The translations under genes were made by a program, and so were the position numbers. Shown piece after piece: positions 1 to 11,334 of a DNA stretch of 64,000 nucleotides. The stretch's first letter is position 1, and each line of letters starts with the position of its first letter. The stretch lies in NCBI GenBank assembly GCA_000467715.1, contig AJFK01000206.1:1-64000 (forward strand). Reading direction: 5' to 3'. The notes under the pieces are model-generated. The model saw nothing but the letters and a program-made list of their open reading frames with translations, was not told the origin of the DNA and ran no database searches. The DNA is from Hysterium pulicare CBS 123377. Lineage: Eukaryota > Ascomycota > Dothideomycetes > Hysteriales > Hysteriaceae.

Positions 1-1048
1 ATGTATCATCGAAAGGAAAACCCGTAGGGGACGCGTACTCGAATAACACGCGTGAAGAGGCCGATGGCAAGGAGAGGCCAGCTAACCCGCCGCTTACAAT
101 GGTAATGATGAGTATTTTGGAAGCGAAGTCTGCCATATTTGGTGGCAATCTGGTTGAGGGTGTTGCGGACGCTTCAACAATGTGTCACGGGGATTGGGGC
201 GTAGTATGGCCTCGTAGACTCTCGTTGTAGTTGTCAATATGGCGATGGACATGAAAGTATTGAATAGAAGGGAGAACGCTTGATAGGGATCTATAAACGG
301 CTCGGGGTAGTTGGCATTGTCACTCTGTATTTATACATAAGCACCGAGGCCTTAGTTCACTCTCCAACGGAGGCTTCGACGCTGGACCTGACGCTGCTGC
401 ACCTCACTCTGAAACCAGTGATCTCAATAGCGTAATTCTCTGGAGTGTTTAAAGGAATAATAATGGTCTCGATATTTTAACTCACAGCATCCGTATTTCT
501 TCGTACAAGTGGCTGGACTAGGGTTCAAGAACGTCAGCATGCCGGAGTCCCTGCATGAACCTTAGCGGCTACCTCGCTCGATGTACTTCTTTGAGATTAG
601 TGCCTCTTTGTTCCTCTAAACCAGATCTTACGGTGAGAGCGACGTGAAGTACATTTCTATCACATATGAGGCGGGGAACGACGAGAAGATTTCCCCTCTC
701 CTGTTTAACGGACTTTTCACATTGGTCTCGTTACGGTCATATTTCCAAGCAACGCCACAAGCATCCGAAGACATTTCTGATGGTGTGATGGGAATGTACT
801 ACCAGTGGGACCCCTTTGTGAAGGTCTGCCAATTAATGTCTACGGTTTCCCTAAACACGCTCTTTGTCGAAATCTCTCCTTTCGCGCCCTCCGCTCCCCC
901 TCTCCCAAGGACCCGAAACGTGGTCTGTACACATAGCGACGTCGAATTCCTTGCCGGGTCAAGTATTAGAGCTGCGGTAGCATTAGGTTGATTCGAATGG
1001 ACTTTGTACGTTTGCGCCGTCTCTTCGGATCCATAGATATATGCGCTT
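1..1048. other. Gene-poor left edge
   Basis: I see no gene that I can support here. Open frames are short and either lack an ATG (one at 644-991 begins only with GTG) or show no recognisable motif. Base composition is mixed, with no obvious repeat structure. Confidence 0.5.
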
Positions 1049-1516
1049 TCAAAATAGCCCTTTCTCGGCGTTAGTACAGACTGTGCAGTTACTTAAACGA
1101 GGGGCCCTGAGGATCTTTGTACGTACTTCAGCTGAGCTACCCTCTATAGCCATATATGTAACTACTTGCTCCAAAGTGCCAGGATCCAGTCTATTATAAT
1201 AGTCGTAATCCACACTGGTTATAAATCCGTGCAGGCTGTTAGGGGACCATCTGAACCTCGTGCACACGGTGCATGTAGTCTCTGTGGTGTTGGCAGAATC
1301 AGTCGATGCAAGACTGGAGGGCGTAGAGCCGTTGGATTTGGTGGTATCATAGTAGATATCCAGACTTGTCTTGTTGTACGAGAATCTTGTAGATATTGGG
1401 AAGGCACAGTCACGGATTTCCGACGAGAGAATCGTGATTTTGTGCGGGGCGATTGCAGCGGTTGAGAACATCAGGAGTGCGCTGCTAAGAACGACTATGG
1501 GAAGAGATTGGAACAT
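1049..1516 (-). CDS. Small secreted cysteine-containing protein, function unknown
   Basis: A single-exon frame of 155 residues. I start it at the ATG at 1516 because that gives a classical signal peptide (MFQSLPIVVLSSALLMFSTA, cleavage near AIA) and has a good context (CCCAAGATG). An earlier in-frame ATG at 1609 would bury the signal sequence. The mature part has five cysteines, including two CTVC motifs (one NCTVC near the C-terminus), several N-glycosylation sequons (NKT, NGS, NTT, NCT) and a Tyr/Asp-rich middle (DYDYYNR). I do not recognise a family. Size, secretion signal and Cys content fit the broad class of fungal small secreted proteins, but a host-interaction role would be pure inference. 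Single-exon structure is unusual for this window, so an unrecognised 5' exon is possible. Confidence 0.5.
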   Translation of the reverse strand: MFQSLPIVVLSSALLMFSTAAIAPHKITILSSEIRDCAFPISTRFSYNKTSLDIYYDTTKSNGSTPSSLASTDSANTTETTCTVCTRFRWSPNSLHGFITSVDYDYYNRLDPGTLEQVVTYMAIEGSSAEVRTKILRAPRLSNCTVCTNAEKGLF

Positions 1517-2131
1517 CTTGGGCGGTGTTGCTGGCGACGGAAATGTTAGCCACTGAAAAACGATAGGGAGTGCAGCTAAGCTTTTCCATTTTTGCGGATT
1601 AACATGCATTTTAAGTGCTTCTAGCGAAAGCAAAGATGATCGAACTAAACAGTTGAGCTACTGCGGGAGGCAGCAAGTGTAATTGCGGAAGATTATATTA
1701 AACTAACCAGGTGGTATTGCGGCCAATCAAGCGACGCAAATAGAGCAAGTCACCCCCTGCCCACTACTCAAATGAAGATTACCCATAAAGTCTAGATAGC
1801 CCTTTCGGCAAGTAATCTCGACAGCAACCTGAATAGTAAGCAGTATAATCTAGCGCTTTGGAGCATTAATAGCGGAATGCTGACAAAGCCTTCGTGGAAG
1901 CGTTGAAAGTGCAAATTCCATAACTATTTGGCCTGACACTAGATCACTTACAGGTTGAAACAAGTTTACCTAAATCCACGGCATTCTGGATTGGGTTAGA
2001 AGGGAGACTGTAAGTGTTAAACAGAAGCTTTGTAAGGTTTTGAGATTTTCATTTTCAAGAGGTATTAGTTTATTAAATAAGACATATCAATATTGAGGTT
2101 GTTCAATGAAAAGATTGATACCTTCACTTAA
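1517..2131. other. Intergenic, nothing recognised
   Basis: About 600 bases between two minus-strand genes. They should hold the promoter of the small secreted protein and the 3' end of the esterase transcript. I see no repeat or RNA gene. Confidence 0.5.
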
Positions 2132-3258
2132 CTATGTCTTGATCTCGAACTTGTTGGAGGCAGCAGGATTAGTCAGCGCCCACGCAATGCCCTTCTCCAT
2201 GACTTCATCCCACTTTTTACAGGCGGATAGCTTCTCTCCGAATCTGCGAAAACCATGTGGCACTCCTGGAAAAACGGTAACATCTGTCGGAACCCTGCAA
2301 TTTCCTCAGTGTCATTAGCAATACAACTCGTAGTCATAGTAGTAGTAAGGATAGGTGTCAATGCTCACCCGGCCTCCGCAAGCAGTTTCGCATACAGCAG
2401 CGCCTCGTCCCTCAAAGGGTCCAATCCTGCAATTCCAAACGTAGTCGGCGGCAGGCCTTTCACCTGTTCTACCGTAGCATTTCCTGGATTCAACTTCAAA
2501 TCCCCCTTATCCGGGTTCTCTATTTTCAGAAGCCCTATAAAGAGCTCTATCATCTTCAGTGGCAAGATGGGAGCGTTCTCGTTTTCTTTGTACGAGGAAA
2601 TACTTGGGTCTTCAAGCTTTTTTAGCTGCGGTTCGTAACAATCCGGATGGTTTAGAGCAGGAATCATCAAGACCTGGCCAGCAATCTTTGGACGAGAACT
2701 TCCTACTTTGCCTAGATGCTGCTGCAGGGTCAGAGAAGCGGACAATTGACCACCGGCGGATATCCCGCCAACCACGACTTTTTGGGCGTCGCCGCCAATC
2801 TCGTCGATGTGACTGTGTGTCCATTCAAAGGCATCCTCGGCATCGTGCCATGCTGTAGGATAAGTCCATTCCGGCGTATGTCTATAATTGACGTTGAGGA
2901 CCACGACACCCGTGTTGATAGCGATGCGCGAACACGTAGCATCTTCTGAGGACAGAGTGCCAAAAACGAATCCACCGCCGTGGAAATGTATGTAGACAGG
3001 AAGGCGCTGAGATGCATCTATTTTTGATGGTCGGTAGCTGCGACCTTGGAGGGCGAACCCATCACGTCCGGTTATAGAATAGTCTCGTAACAAAATATGA
3101 GACGACAATGATTCCATCTCTTTCGCTGCGGCATTTTCACGACCTTCATTTAGGGTCTGGATAAGCTCGGCGAGCGGAAGTTGGGGTATCGGAGGGAGGC
3201 TTGCCTCGACTGCCAGCCACTCGTCGCTTGGGCCGCCATACTGGGAAAAATCGCACAT
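2132..3258 (-). CDS. Alpha/beta hydrolase fold-3 (HSL-type) esterase/lipase
   Basis: Two exons (3258-2369, 2294-2132; 74-nt intron) give 350 residues, normal for bacterial-HSL-like esterases of fungi. Visible motifs, in order: oxyanion-hole HGGGF near residue 95, nucleophile elbow GISAGG near residue 165 (Ser nucleophile), the late acid segment GLDPLRDE near 285, and in exon 2 the catalytic His in PGVPHGF. The family hydrolyses short-chain esters or lactones, and the true substrate cannot be read from sequence. There is no signal peptide, so the enzyme is probably cytosolic. The start MCDFSQYGG matches the usual beginning of this fungal subfamily. The donor GTGAGC and acceptor TTGCAG restore the frame exactly. 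Its neighbours are secreted-protein genes, and nothing ties it to a pathway. Confidence 0.88.
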
Positions 3259-3650
3259 CTTATGTGAGGGTACTTGGGGTCGTTGCCAATGGTACTGGAA
3301 GTTTGTTGTAGAGTTTGGGATTGAGATGTGGAGAACTTCCGTGCTGCATCGACCTCGGCTATTTTCATAATACTACATGAACGAACATCGCTAACAGTAA
3401 CGGCAGAACATACAGGTCTCTCACATCAAGATTTCTATATTTTCTATCTCGACATAGACACTTTAGTATCTGCCAGCGTGTCTATCCTTGATAATGCTCA
3501 CAAACCGTACAGCAAAAGAGCATACCTCCTTACATCGAGCGGCGAGCGGCTAAGCTTAACAGATTCTCCAACAATAGAGTCCTCGCGGAAAAATACCTAA
3601 CCTGCCTGGCCAACTGGTTCTGATATAGAGCAAGCCTCATTATCGAATGC
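3259..3650. other. Intergenic, nothing recognised
   Basis: About 390 bases between two tandem minus-strand genes: esterase promoter and 3' end of the next gene. No repeat or RNA gene seen. Confidence 0.5.
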
Positions 3651-4834
3651 TCAGTCCGATGATACGTCCGCAATATTGAAAATGAAAGTGGGTGGGCGGT
3701 TGTCAGCCGTGCCAGCATCTTGGAACACCGATACTCCGCGAATGTACTTCATTCCCATCTGCTTCTTATGCTGAATCAATAGCCAGGCAGCACCTTGGCC
3801 GTTGGGAGAGCCAATCAAGGCCTTACCCTCAGGCTGGTCAGATGAGAAGTAGATGCCCGGCCATTTGCCAAGTGTGGCGCCCACATTGTTCAAAGCACGC
3901 AAGGCGATACCCCATGAGACATCATTCTGGACAGGAGTCGAAAAGACATACTTGAGCAGGCCGAGGTCGAGGCCGCTCTTGTGATAGTTCCAACCAAGAT
4001 AGGTTATGTCAGACCATTGCTGGAGTGCTGGCAAGTCATCACCCTGGATTGGCGGCGATTGTTTAGAACCCATATATTTGGCGCCGAATTTGCTCCACGC
4101 CATGATTGCTTTCTTAATATTAGACCTAGTTTTCAGAAGAAGATGGAACATAACGAATACGTACCCTGGTCTGCAATATTGAACACTGTCTTGAAGTCGG
4201 CGTGGGTCGGCTAAGGGAATTATTCAGCCCAAAACAAAAACAACGATGGGGCTATGGCCTTAGAAAAACTTACTCGGTATTCTTTCCCATCGACGGTCAC
4301 GGTAGTCTCTTGCTCCCAAGCATATACCGCATTATGGCCACCACTGCTGAGAGACGTAGTGCTCAATCCTAAAGCCACGAGGGCATCCTTTATCGGAACC
4401 TCCCGATCGAAAAGTGTATCCCCGTAGAAATCAGTGAAGTCGGCATATTCATATCCCCACTTCTTCCAATCATCTGTTCAATGTCAGGTCAATACTGTCA
4501 ATCGCTTCTTCCTTTAGTTCAATTACTTACCAACACCACCAAGAAATTGGCTCTCGGCAGAGTCCTGCGCAGGATTCATAAGTTGGCCGGCATCGTGATC
4601 GTTCGCGTTCATCGCCTTCAGTAACTTATCGCCGCTGCACAACGCCTTGTTCCAACCGTTGTCATCGATTGGTTCGACAGCTAATTGGAACACGTTTGAG
4701 TCGTTGAATGGCGATCTCACATCATTGATGTTTGTCAGCGCACCATTCGAAGTTGGTGGTACAGGGCTGCCCCTGACTATGGCCAGGAGTGGCCATACGA
4801 CTTCAAAATAGAGGATGGGATAGAGGAGCTTCAT
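3651..4834 (-). CDS. Conserved fungal secreted protein of unknown function
   Basis: Four exons (4834-4531, 4473-4274, 4210-4165, 4108-3651) give 335 residues. All phases close, though the last acceptor is the less common AAAG. The N-terminus is a hydrophobic signal peptide (residues 1-22, start MKLLYPILYFEVVWPLLAIV). The body has the pattern CSGDKLLKAM, DAGQLMNP, AESQFLGG, DDWKKWGY, then a C-terminal half with SPNGQGAAWLLIQHKKQMG. From general memory, similar full-length proteins occur in many plant-associated ascomycetes without an assigned function; I know no enzymatic motif in it. It is probably extracellular. Exon 3 is only 46 nt. There is no sign of decay. Confidence 0.75.
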
Positions 4835-5608
4835 GGTGAGATGTGTTTATCGAAGAGTTGAAGGGTCGAGAAGTCGGGGCAATAGTAAGTTGTTGCTTGG
4901 TTAGTTGAGTTGACTTGGTATGTAGAGAGAAAAGGTCTAATACATCGCGGTCAGAATTTAGTTTGTATACTCGAATGATAGTGAAAGCCCGGTCCATACA
5001 CCATACGCCTTCGCGGAGCACCATTTTAATCATTGAGGCAATTCCAGCTCGGCCATACACGGAATAAGCTCCACACTTTCTCCACATGACGGAGAATTAA
5101 CACACAATGTTTTATTTACGCTCGTATAGACAGACTGTGCTAGCTACCGTCAAAGTAACTTGAGCAAATTATAAACATCTGATCAAGGAAATTACCATGT
5201 TCTATGTCCTTCCTCTTACCATGCCTGCTAATACCGGCGCGTGTGATCTAAACAATCATTTGGTAACAAATAACAAATACTCATGATACCTATTCAGAGT
5301 CCCCACTGTGCTCTAGCAGAACGACTCATTCACTGAGCACTTTCTCTGGGCTACCTGAGCCGCAAGACCTACGCCAAATTAACAGTCATCTACTCACTCA
5401 TTCACTCGCACTCTTATATTGACCCCAAAAATCAAAATAATATCATGCATTAGCGCACGCTTTGTGACGTAGGGCAATACTCATCATATTTACTATATAG
5501 ACTCGGGGTTCCCGCTAAATCTCCCTCATACTGCAACTCCTCCCTTTCTCTTCAACAAGTCCACTGTCTGTTCATCACATCCACCGACTCTTCCCACCAA
5601 CTCCAACC
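4835..5608. other. Divergent promoter region
   Basis: Shared upstream region of two divergently transcribed secreted-protein genes. A TATA-like stretch (TACTATATAGACTCGG) lies about 110 bases before the ATG at 5609, followed by a pyrimidine-rich leader. Nothing else recognised. Confidence 0.45.
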
Positions 5609-6066
5609 ATGCGTATTCTCCTCATTCTCTTCGGCCTCTTTCTGGCCATCCAACTCGTTCGAAGCGATGCCGACTGCGACGAACCCATCAATCCAGCCAA
5701 CGACCAAGGAGACGACAACCTCTCGACGCCTGACCCCTGGCCGACTACTTCTGGGAACGGGGCAGGTAATCCTGTTGCAACGAGTCCGCCAAAGTTGGTC
5801 ACTGTCACGACTTCGAGTAAGTTGTTCCTTCTAGTATCCCACGCTTTGCTGTAGGAGAACGAGACTGACGAGCGAAGTGATTACCACAAGCAGCACTACA
5901 AAGTACGTATATAGCAAATGGATGTAACGAGCGTGAATTCTTACTTGATTCGAAAGGGACGGTTCCGGTATTGCTACGAGTACAACGTAAGTACGTTCCG
6001 TTTTGGAGGATGAGTGTTGTTTAACTTCGTGACTACAGCGGCGGTTATGGTTCTCACACCAAGTAG
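5609..6066 (+). CDS. Small secreted peptide (96 residues) built from four exons
   Basis: Exons 5609-5816, 5878-5902, 5957-5986 and 6039-6066 join cleanly: every donor is GTAAGT or GTACGT, every acceptor is AG, and all phases match. The product is 96 residues. It has a strong signal peptide (MRILLILFGLFLAIQLVRS) and two cysteines (DADCDEP). The rest is low-complexity, rich in Thr, Ser, Gly and Pro (TSTTGGYGSHTK end). I recognise no family. Possible roles are a small wall-associated or effector-like protein; that is inference. Three introns in a 291-nt coding sequence is unusual. The consistent phases are the main evidence that the gene is real, because homology cannot be judged here. Confidence 0.6.
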
Positions 6067-7275
6067 AGCGCGGGACCGATTGAGATGGCAGCAGAGCTTA
6101 TCATCTCTATACATGTCTTACGACTCATGCTATAGGTGGATCATCTGGGGGTTTCTACTGGGGGCTATAGGGCAAGGAAACTGCTTGTCTTTTAGAGATA
6201 GGTAGTGTTGACTATCTGGAAGTTGAAGTCCAATACGATAACCAACTTCAAGATGATCAATGGGCGGAGCAATTACAGCTAAATTAAAGACCAGTATCCC
6301 TTCATAAGTGGTAACAACCTCCACTGCAAGCTCAATTTGTCTAGATTTGGCTACCATGCGTGAGGTATCAGCTCATAGCGACCTTTCCTGCTTGTCGTAG
6401 TGAGTAGTTGTTTACATATGAGTATACGACTGTTTCGCCATTCAAGATCGGTCTGTAGTTACAGTCACACATGGACCTCTCAAACAATGTTCATTCTTGC
6501 CAAAGCATTGCCCAAGATGCTGTATTGCTGATATCTCTCCTGCACCAGTGTATGGCTAAGCTTGAAGGATCGTAATTTTCTCCCAGCCGCGCAATTACTA
6601 GTTTGCTCCTTCATATATCCGTCTCATGAGACCAGCTTAGCTCACAATTTCTCCAATATCAATCTGCTTACTGCAGAGGGCGTCGATTTAGATTAGCTGG
6701 TCGTCTCGGTCATAGCGAAGTCGTCGCTACGCTGATAGGAGATTCGTCCTAACACCATATCAGTATTGGTTCCAAGCTGCTTGCCTAGTAGGTCTCCCGG
6801 CACGTAGGAAAACACATGAAATAGGACAGAAGGCCGTGTCAGAGTCGCATGGGGCGAACTTGTTGTCCTCTGAATAATCCGTATTAAAATCTAAGGCGGT
6901 CAGGCTTATGGAATGCGTAATTCCACTTTACTGTTCTACTTTTGTGTCGCACGAATGATTTCGATTTCCCAAGGACAGTATGGGTGCGAAGGGAATGAAT
7001 GGGTTAATATATGTTATGATGTTACGATATTCAGAACAATCCCTGGCGTATGAGAGAGTCGGTCTGTTGAATATTCGCAGCTGTATTCCTCGTGACGCCG
7101 AGTTTGAAGTCGTAGAAAAGTCCCCAACTTCAGCAACACTAGGTCCTCTACATCTCACTCGGGATAATATACGTCTGGGATAAGATCCCAACGGAAACAA
7201 AATTCGTGCGGTCATTACCTCCGTAGAATGTTGATGAAACAATTCCTTTCTGTTCGGAGTTCTCCTCTATTCTCA
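6067..7275. other. Long gene-free stretch left of the MITE
   Basis: About 1.2 kb with only short frames without motifs. It looks like ordinary non-coding or degenerate DNA next to the mobile element at 7276. Confidence 0.45.
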
Positions 7276-7555
7276 TTAACCCCCGCATGGCCCAGGTGTT
7301 CAGTTTTACTAGCTCCAAATAAGCGAGCTCAGCGAACTTTTTATCTTATTTCCAAACTCTTAGGCTAGTTTATTCTTCTTCTTAATAGATTTAAAACTTT
7401 AAAAACTTATAAATAAAGATAGTTAAGCTATAAAATATCTCTAGTATTAGTTCTATAATTTATTATAAGGTTGTGGTAGAGTTATAATAGAAAAAAGATT
7501 TTACTTGGGGTACCAAGGAATTCTGAACACCTAGCTTGGGCCATGCGGGGGTTAA
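7276..7555. mobile_element. MITE-like DNA-transposon relic with TTAA target duplications
   Basis: A 272-bp core (7280-7551) is flanked on both sides by TTAA (7276-7279 and 7552-7555). The ends are inverted repeats: left CCCCCGCATGGCCCA then GGTGTTCAG; right, read inward, CCCCCGCATGGCCCA, then AGCTA, then GGTGTTCAG. The inverted repeats are thus 24-29 bp, identical apart from a 5-nt gap. The interior (about 7330-7500) is strongly AT-rich with many TA steps, as expected after repeat-induced point mutation or simple drift. There is no coding capacity. TTAA duplications with CC-rich tips resemble piggyBac-type non-autonomous elements. A Tc1/mariner reading, with TA as target, cannot be excluded. 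Confidence 0.8.
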
Positions 7556-7952
7556 AGATCCTTCGTGAGTTGGAGAGTCGAGGCATTAGGCAATTTAGGC
7601 ATCAGGTACCTCCGATAGCTTATTCAATCATTGCCGTGTTCGCGTATACCGGCTACGCGGCGTTTGTCAACGTAAAGAGGTACAGTGTCTCCGCGTCTGC
7701 AGGGGTTACTTCGGTGGGTCAGCAGAATATAATAGCTTTGATTGAATTTGTGTTCATTTGGGGACCAGTAGGCACTGCTTAACGTATACAATGGATACTG
7801 CGTTTCTTTAGACTCGACTTCAATCTCGTTCCAACCCACGGCCTCCGCTTTGAAGTTTCACACGGCGTCCAACCGCGCATTCTAGCAGGCAAGTCATTGA
7901 TTCAAAGTCGAACGATCATCGAAAGGTCAGCTAGAATCAGGCTGAGCCAACC
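7556..7952. other. Intergenic, nothing recognised
   Basis: About 400 bases between the MITE and the 3' end of the glutaminyl cyclase gene, with no supported feature. Confidence 0.45.
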
Positions 7953-9092
7953 CTATAGTTTTTCCTCGGGCCACACCTCCATCATGTCCAGCCACTCGAG
8001 CGCAAAAGCCGTGACGATTTTAGCCCAGTCTCTCACGGTCGGCATATCAAGATGTTCACCGTCATCGTCCATGGTGTGCCATACCGACGGGAACATTGAG
8101 GGGATCACATGTAGAACGGGAGCGCCGCGGGCCATAAAGGGAAGATGATCATCGGCAATAACACTTTGCCTAGTCAGCTCGCCAGTATCGGGGAGGAACG
8201 CGGACGGCGGGTTGGCGTCCAACAGTCCAAGCTTGCGCATGCGTTCTTCAATGTTGGCCATGCTTTTGTATGCCCAATGCGTTGTCAAGAAGTAAGAGGG
8301 TATGGTAGGGTTGGCGGATCCAAGGAGATCGAGCAGCACGAACATGCTGATCTGATCCAAAGGATTACGATAGGTCGATCGAGCTGGATTTAGGGACATC
8401 TCCCATGTTTCGGCTAGGGCCCTATACCAACTGTCAGTACGAGCATGAAGGTCAAGGTGAACTTAAGCTCATCGTTGACTTCTTTCGTACCTTGATCCAT
8501 ACAACGAGTCCGTATCCGTCCAGTCCACGAAGGCCTCTTCTCCGTCAAGCAGTAGTATCTGCACGCCCATATCCATCTCGACCGTGCCACCCTCGCCAAG
8601 CTCTGCCATTTCATCATGCATTTGCGTCACGTACTTATCAATACTCCTTGCCACATGCATTAGTATAGCACACGGCGCGGCGCTGTCGGTTGCGCCGATA
8701 AATCCCTCAGGCGCATATTTGCTATCATAATGTGCTGCTAAAGTCAAATAATTGGCTTGCCCAGGCTTCGTCCACGGCGGTTCCCTCTTAAAGATCAAGT
8801 TTGCAAACGGCACTTCCGTGTTTCCTGTCGCAGGTGTTATCGCACTCGAATTATGCCACTCGATCGTCCACTTGGGCAGCTCCGTCCTAAAGAAATTCAC
8901 GAAATGGTGCTGCACCATTGAGTGCGCCGGAGTCCCAGGTACTCGCGGGACGAGAATAGGCGCAAGAAGGGCGCCATTCTTGATATCGAAGTCTGAGCTC
9001 CCGGAAGGTACACTCCGTAAAAAGCTGTCAGAGAGGGGCTTGTAGGCGGAGACAAGGACGCTGGGGAAGAGAAAGAGCAGAGCCAGAAACAT
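7953..9092 (-). CDS. Secreted glutaminyl-peptide cyclotransferase (M28 fold)
   Basis: Two exons (9092-8491, 8421-7953) give 356 residues. The enzyme family forms N-terminal pyroglutamate from glutamine. The single zinc site is visible: LAAHYDSK, then Asp in GATDSAAPCA, Glu in LLLDGEEAF, the ADDHLPF segment, and His in FPSVWHTMDDDGEHL. A signal peptide occupies roughly residues 1-16 (MFLALLFLFPSVLVSAYKPL), so the protein is likely secreted or in the secretory pathway. The exon join restores SLYGSRALAETWEMS. Length agrees with animal and fungal QCs. It is a common single gene in filamentous fungi. Its nearest neighbour, an efflux pump, gives no functional hint. Confidence 0.9.
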
Positions 9093-9436
9093 AAAGGAGA
9101 GTAGATGGCACGAAGAAGATGGATAACACTCGAAGACGGAGTGAGCTTTGGGCGCGCGAGATCAGAAAATCATGATGAGTCTGCAGAGCAATGTACTGCA
9201 GCTGAAGGTATATTACACCCGATCACCCTGCCCCCGCGTGTCGCATATTCGTGTCAAGGTGTGGGTTAGGCTTGTTTCAAGTCACGTTTCAGGGGTAGAG
9301 GCACAATCGGCTAGACGGACGCACGGACGCACCGAGACGGAGATTACACCGACAGATATGGCTGCGGTCGGGAGAAAAAGAATCAAAATTAACTATTAAG
9401 CGTCTATACAATGCCACATACAACGACGAACGTCAT
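9093..9436. other. Intergenic, nothing recognised
   Basis: About 340 bases: glutaminyl cyclase promoter and 3' end of the MFS gene. No repeat or RNA gene seen. Confidence 0.5.
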
Positions 9437-11334
9437 CTACAAGGCATCATGCCTATCTTCATATCCTTCCTTGTCATGTACTGCAGGTCCACCACCGATA
9501 TTCTTTTCGAGATGGATCTCAACGTGGTTGGTGAAGTACTTGGACGGATCGCGAACCATAATTGCGGCCAGTACAGCAATGACGCCGAACGGAATTGAGG
9601 CGAGCCAGGTTATGCGAAACCCATAAGCATACCCATATCTCGCCGCGGAAACACAAGAATTGAATACAGAAGCAGGCACGTTCGGGAACTTGGCGGCCAG
9701 TCCAGGAACGCCCAAGAGGGTCAATGTCGCGGATTCAGCAAGCTCCGGAATCAAAGCAGCGTCTACACCAGCCGCGATCGCCGTCTTCGCGATGCGACTC
9801 CCAACCTGCTTCGTGGCGGTCTGAGCAAAGATTGACGAGAAAATGACAGAGCCGATAGCCCCGCCAAGTGATCGGAAGGTTCCAATCAAGCCGATGGCTA
9901 CACCGAGATCCCGCTGGGGTACGTTGAGGGAGGCAGTAGTGTAGCAATTCAAAGTAATCCATCCGAAGGGAAGCATAGCGAGGAACTGGACTGCCATGAG
10001 CCAGTTGAGGTTGGTGGGAGTGATGAGCGCGGCGAGACCGAAAAAGAGGGTTTGCATGAAGACGGCAAAAGTGAGCTGGTAGTTGACGTGCTTGATGTAG
10101 TGGACTAGAGCTGGAATAATGACACCACCGACGAGTTGGCCAGTGCTGGAGAAGGTTAGTTGTAAGTCTATGGAAACACTGCACTGGGGAGACGTACCCT
10201 GACGGAATCGAGTAGAGTCCAATCTTGATTGGGTCACTCGTATGAAGGTAGAGGATCGTCTCTGCATTCAAAGCGGAGGCTGCGAAGAAGACCATGCCAG
10301 CAACAAAGACGAGAACGATAAGGGCTGAGAATTCGCGGAAATTCTTGAACAAGTACCATGGGAACAGTGGGTCTTTGGGTATCGTAAAGTCATAGACAAA
10401 AGCGCCGAGGAAAACGATGGCACCGAGGACCAAGGGGGCGAGAGTGCCAGCGCTCTTCCATGGATAAGTGTTGCCCCCAGAGTTGAGACCGAACAGGAAC
10501 ACTGCAAGACCAGCAATGAATAAGAAAGTCCCGAGGAAGTCAAGCTCCTTGAATTCCTGCCATTTGGTCTTGCCGTCGGGACGTGGATGGCTTGGTGGGA
10601 AGTAAACGAAGAAGGTACCAATCATTGAGAAAGCGCCGTACCCGATGGCGATATAAAACATGATGCGCCAGGTTGCATTGGAAACCATGGCGTTGGCCAG
10701 AAGGGTGCCCGGAATAGCCCAGCTTGCCAGATTGAATTCAGTCCATGCTAGACCCATACCGCGGTACTTGTTCGGAAGGATTTCAGAGATTCCTGAAGAG
10801 GATGAGCGAATGGGATATGAGGTAGCTTATAGACTTAGACTTACCCGCATATGCGACAGAAACAGTTCCAATGGATGCACCAAGTATGACTTCGCCAGCA
10901 ATGAGTTGGTTCATGGATTTTGCGGTTCCAGCAACGATGCCACCGATGATAGTAAGGAATTGGCCGGTGAGGATGAGATACCTTCGGCCGAAAATATCCG
11001 ACAGTCTTCCAGCAACGGAGAAGCCTAGGGCAGCAGCAGCAGCCCAGCCAGAGGGGATCCAGAAGTCGATCTTTGCACCGCCAAGCTTCTCCGAAAGCTG
11101 AACCAGAATGGGCGTGGCAAGGATGAAGCCGAAGATGATGGGCCCAGTGAAAGAGGTGCCGAGGAAAAGAGCGGAGAGAATGACGGACAAGGTCAACTTC
11201 TCGGCATGCTCTGGATTGTCTTCGAGGGCAGCTCTGTGGGGATCGTCATAGCCGGCGGGAAGGACAGTGTGCTCGCGATGAGCAATCTCCACCTCTTCCT
11301 CGACCTGGTGCTTGTGTGCGGGAGTGTCCTTCAT
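9437..11334 (-). CDS. MFS efflux pump, TRI12-like (DHA2) family
   Basis: Three exons (11334-10845, 10792-10198, 10145-9437) give 597 residues. I start at the ATG at 11334; the open frame further upstream has no ATG. After a charged cytosolic N-terminus of about 60 residues, membrane segments run to near residue 560, fitting the 12-14-segment topology of the fungal trichothecene-efflux (TRI12) group. Visible signatures: GRLSDIFGRR in the loop after segment 2 and GLIGTFRSLGGAIGS in the second half. Family members export toxins, siderophores or drugs from the plasma membrane; the substrate is unknown here. The gene is divergent from a P450 gene and shares a 738-bp promoter region with it, so co-regulation is plausible but inferred. 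Confidence 0.9.

Noticed and set aside
644-991. Open frame of 115 codons on the plus strand
   Set aside because: It has only a GTG start, no motif and no sensible splice partners; probably chance.
980-1010. GATTCGAATGG resembling a tRNA B box
   Set aside because: No matching A box or foldable acceptor stem around it; no tRNA gene is supported in the window.
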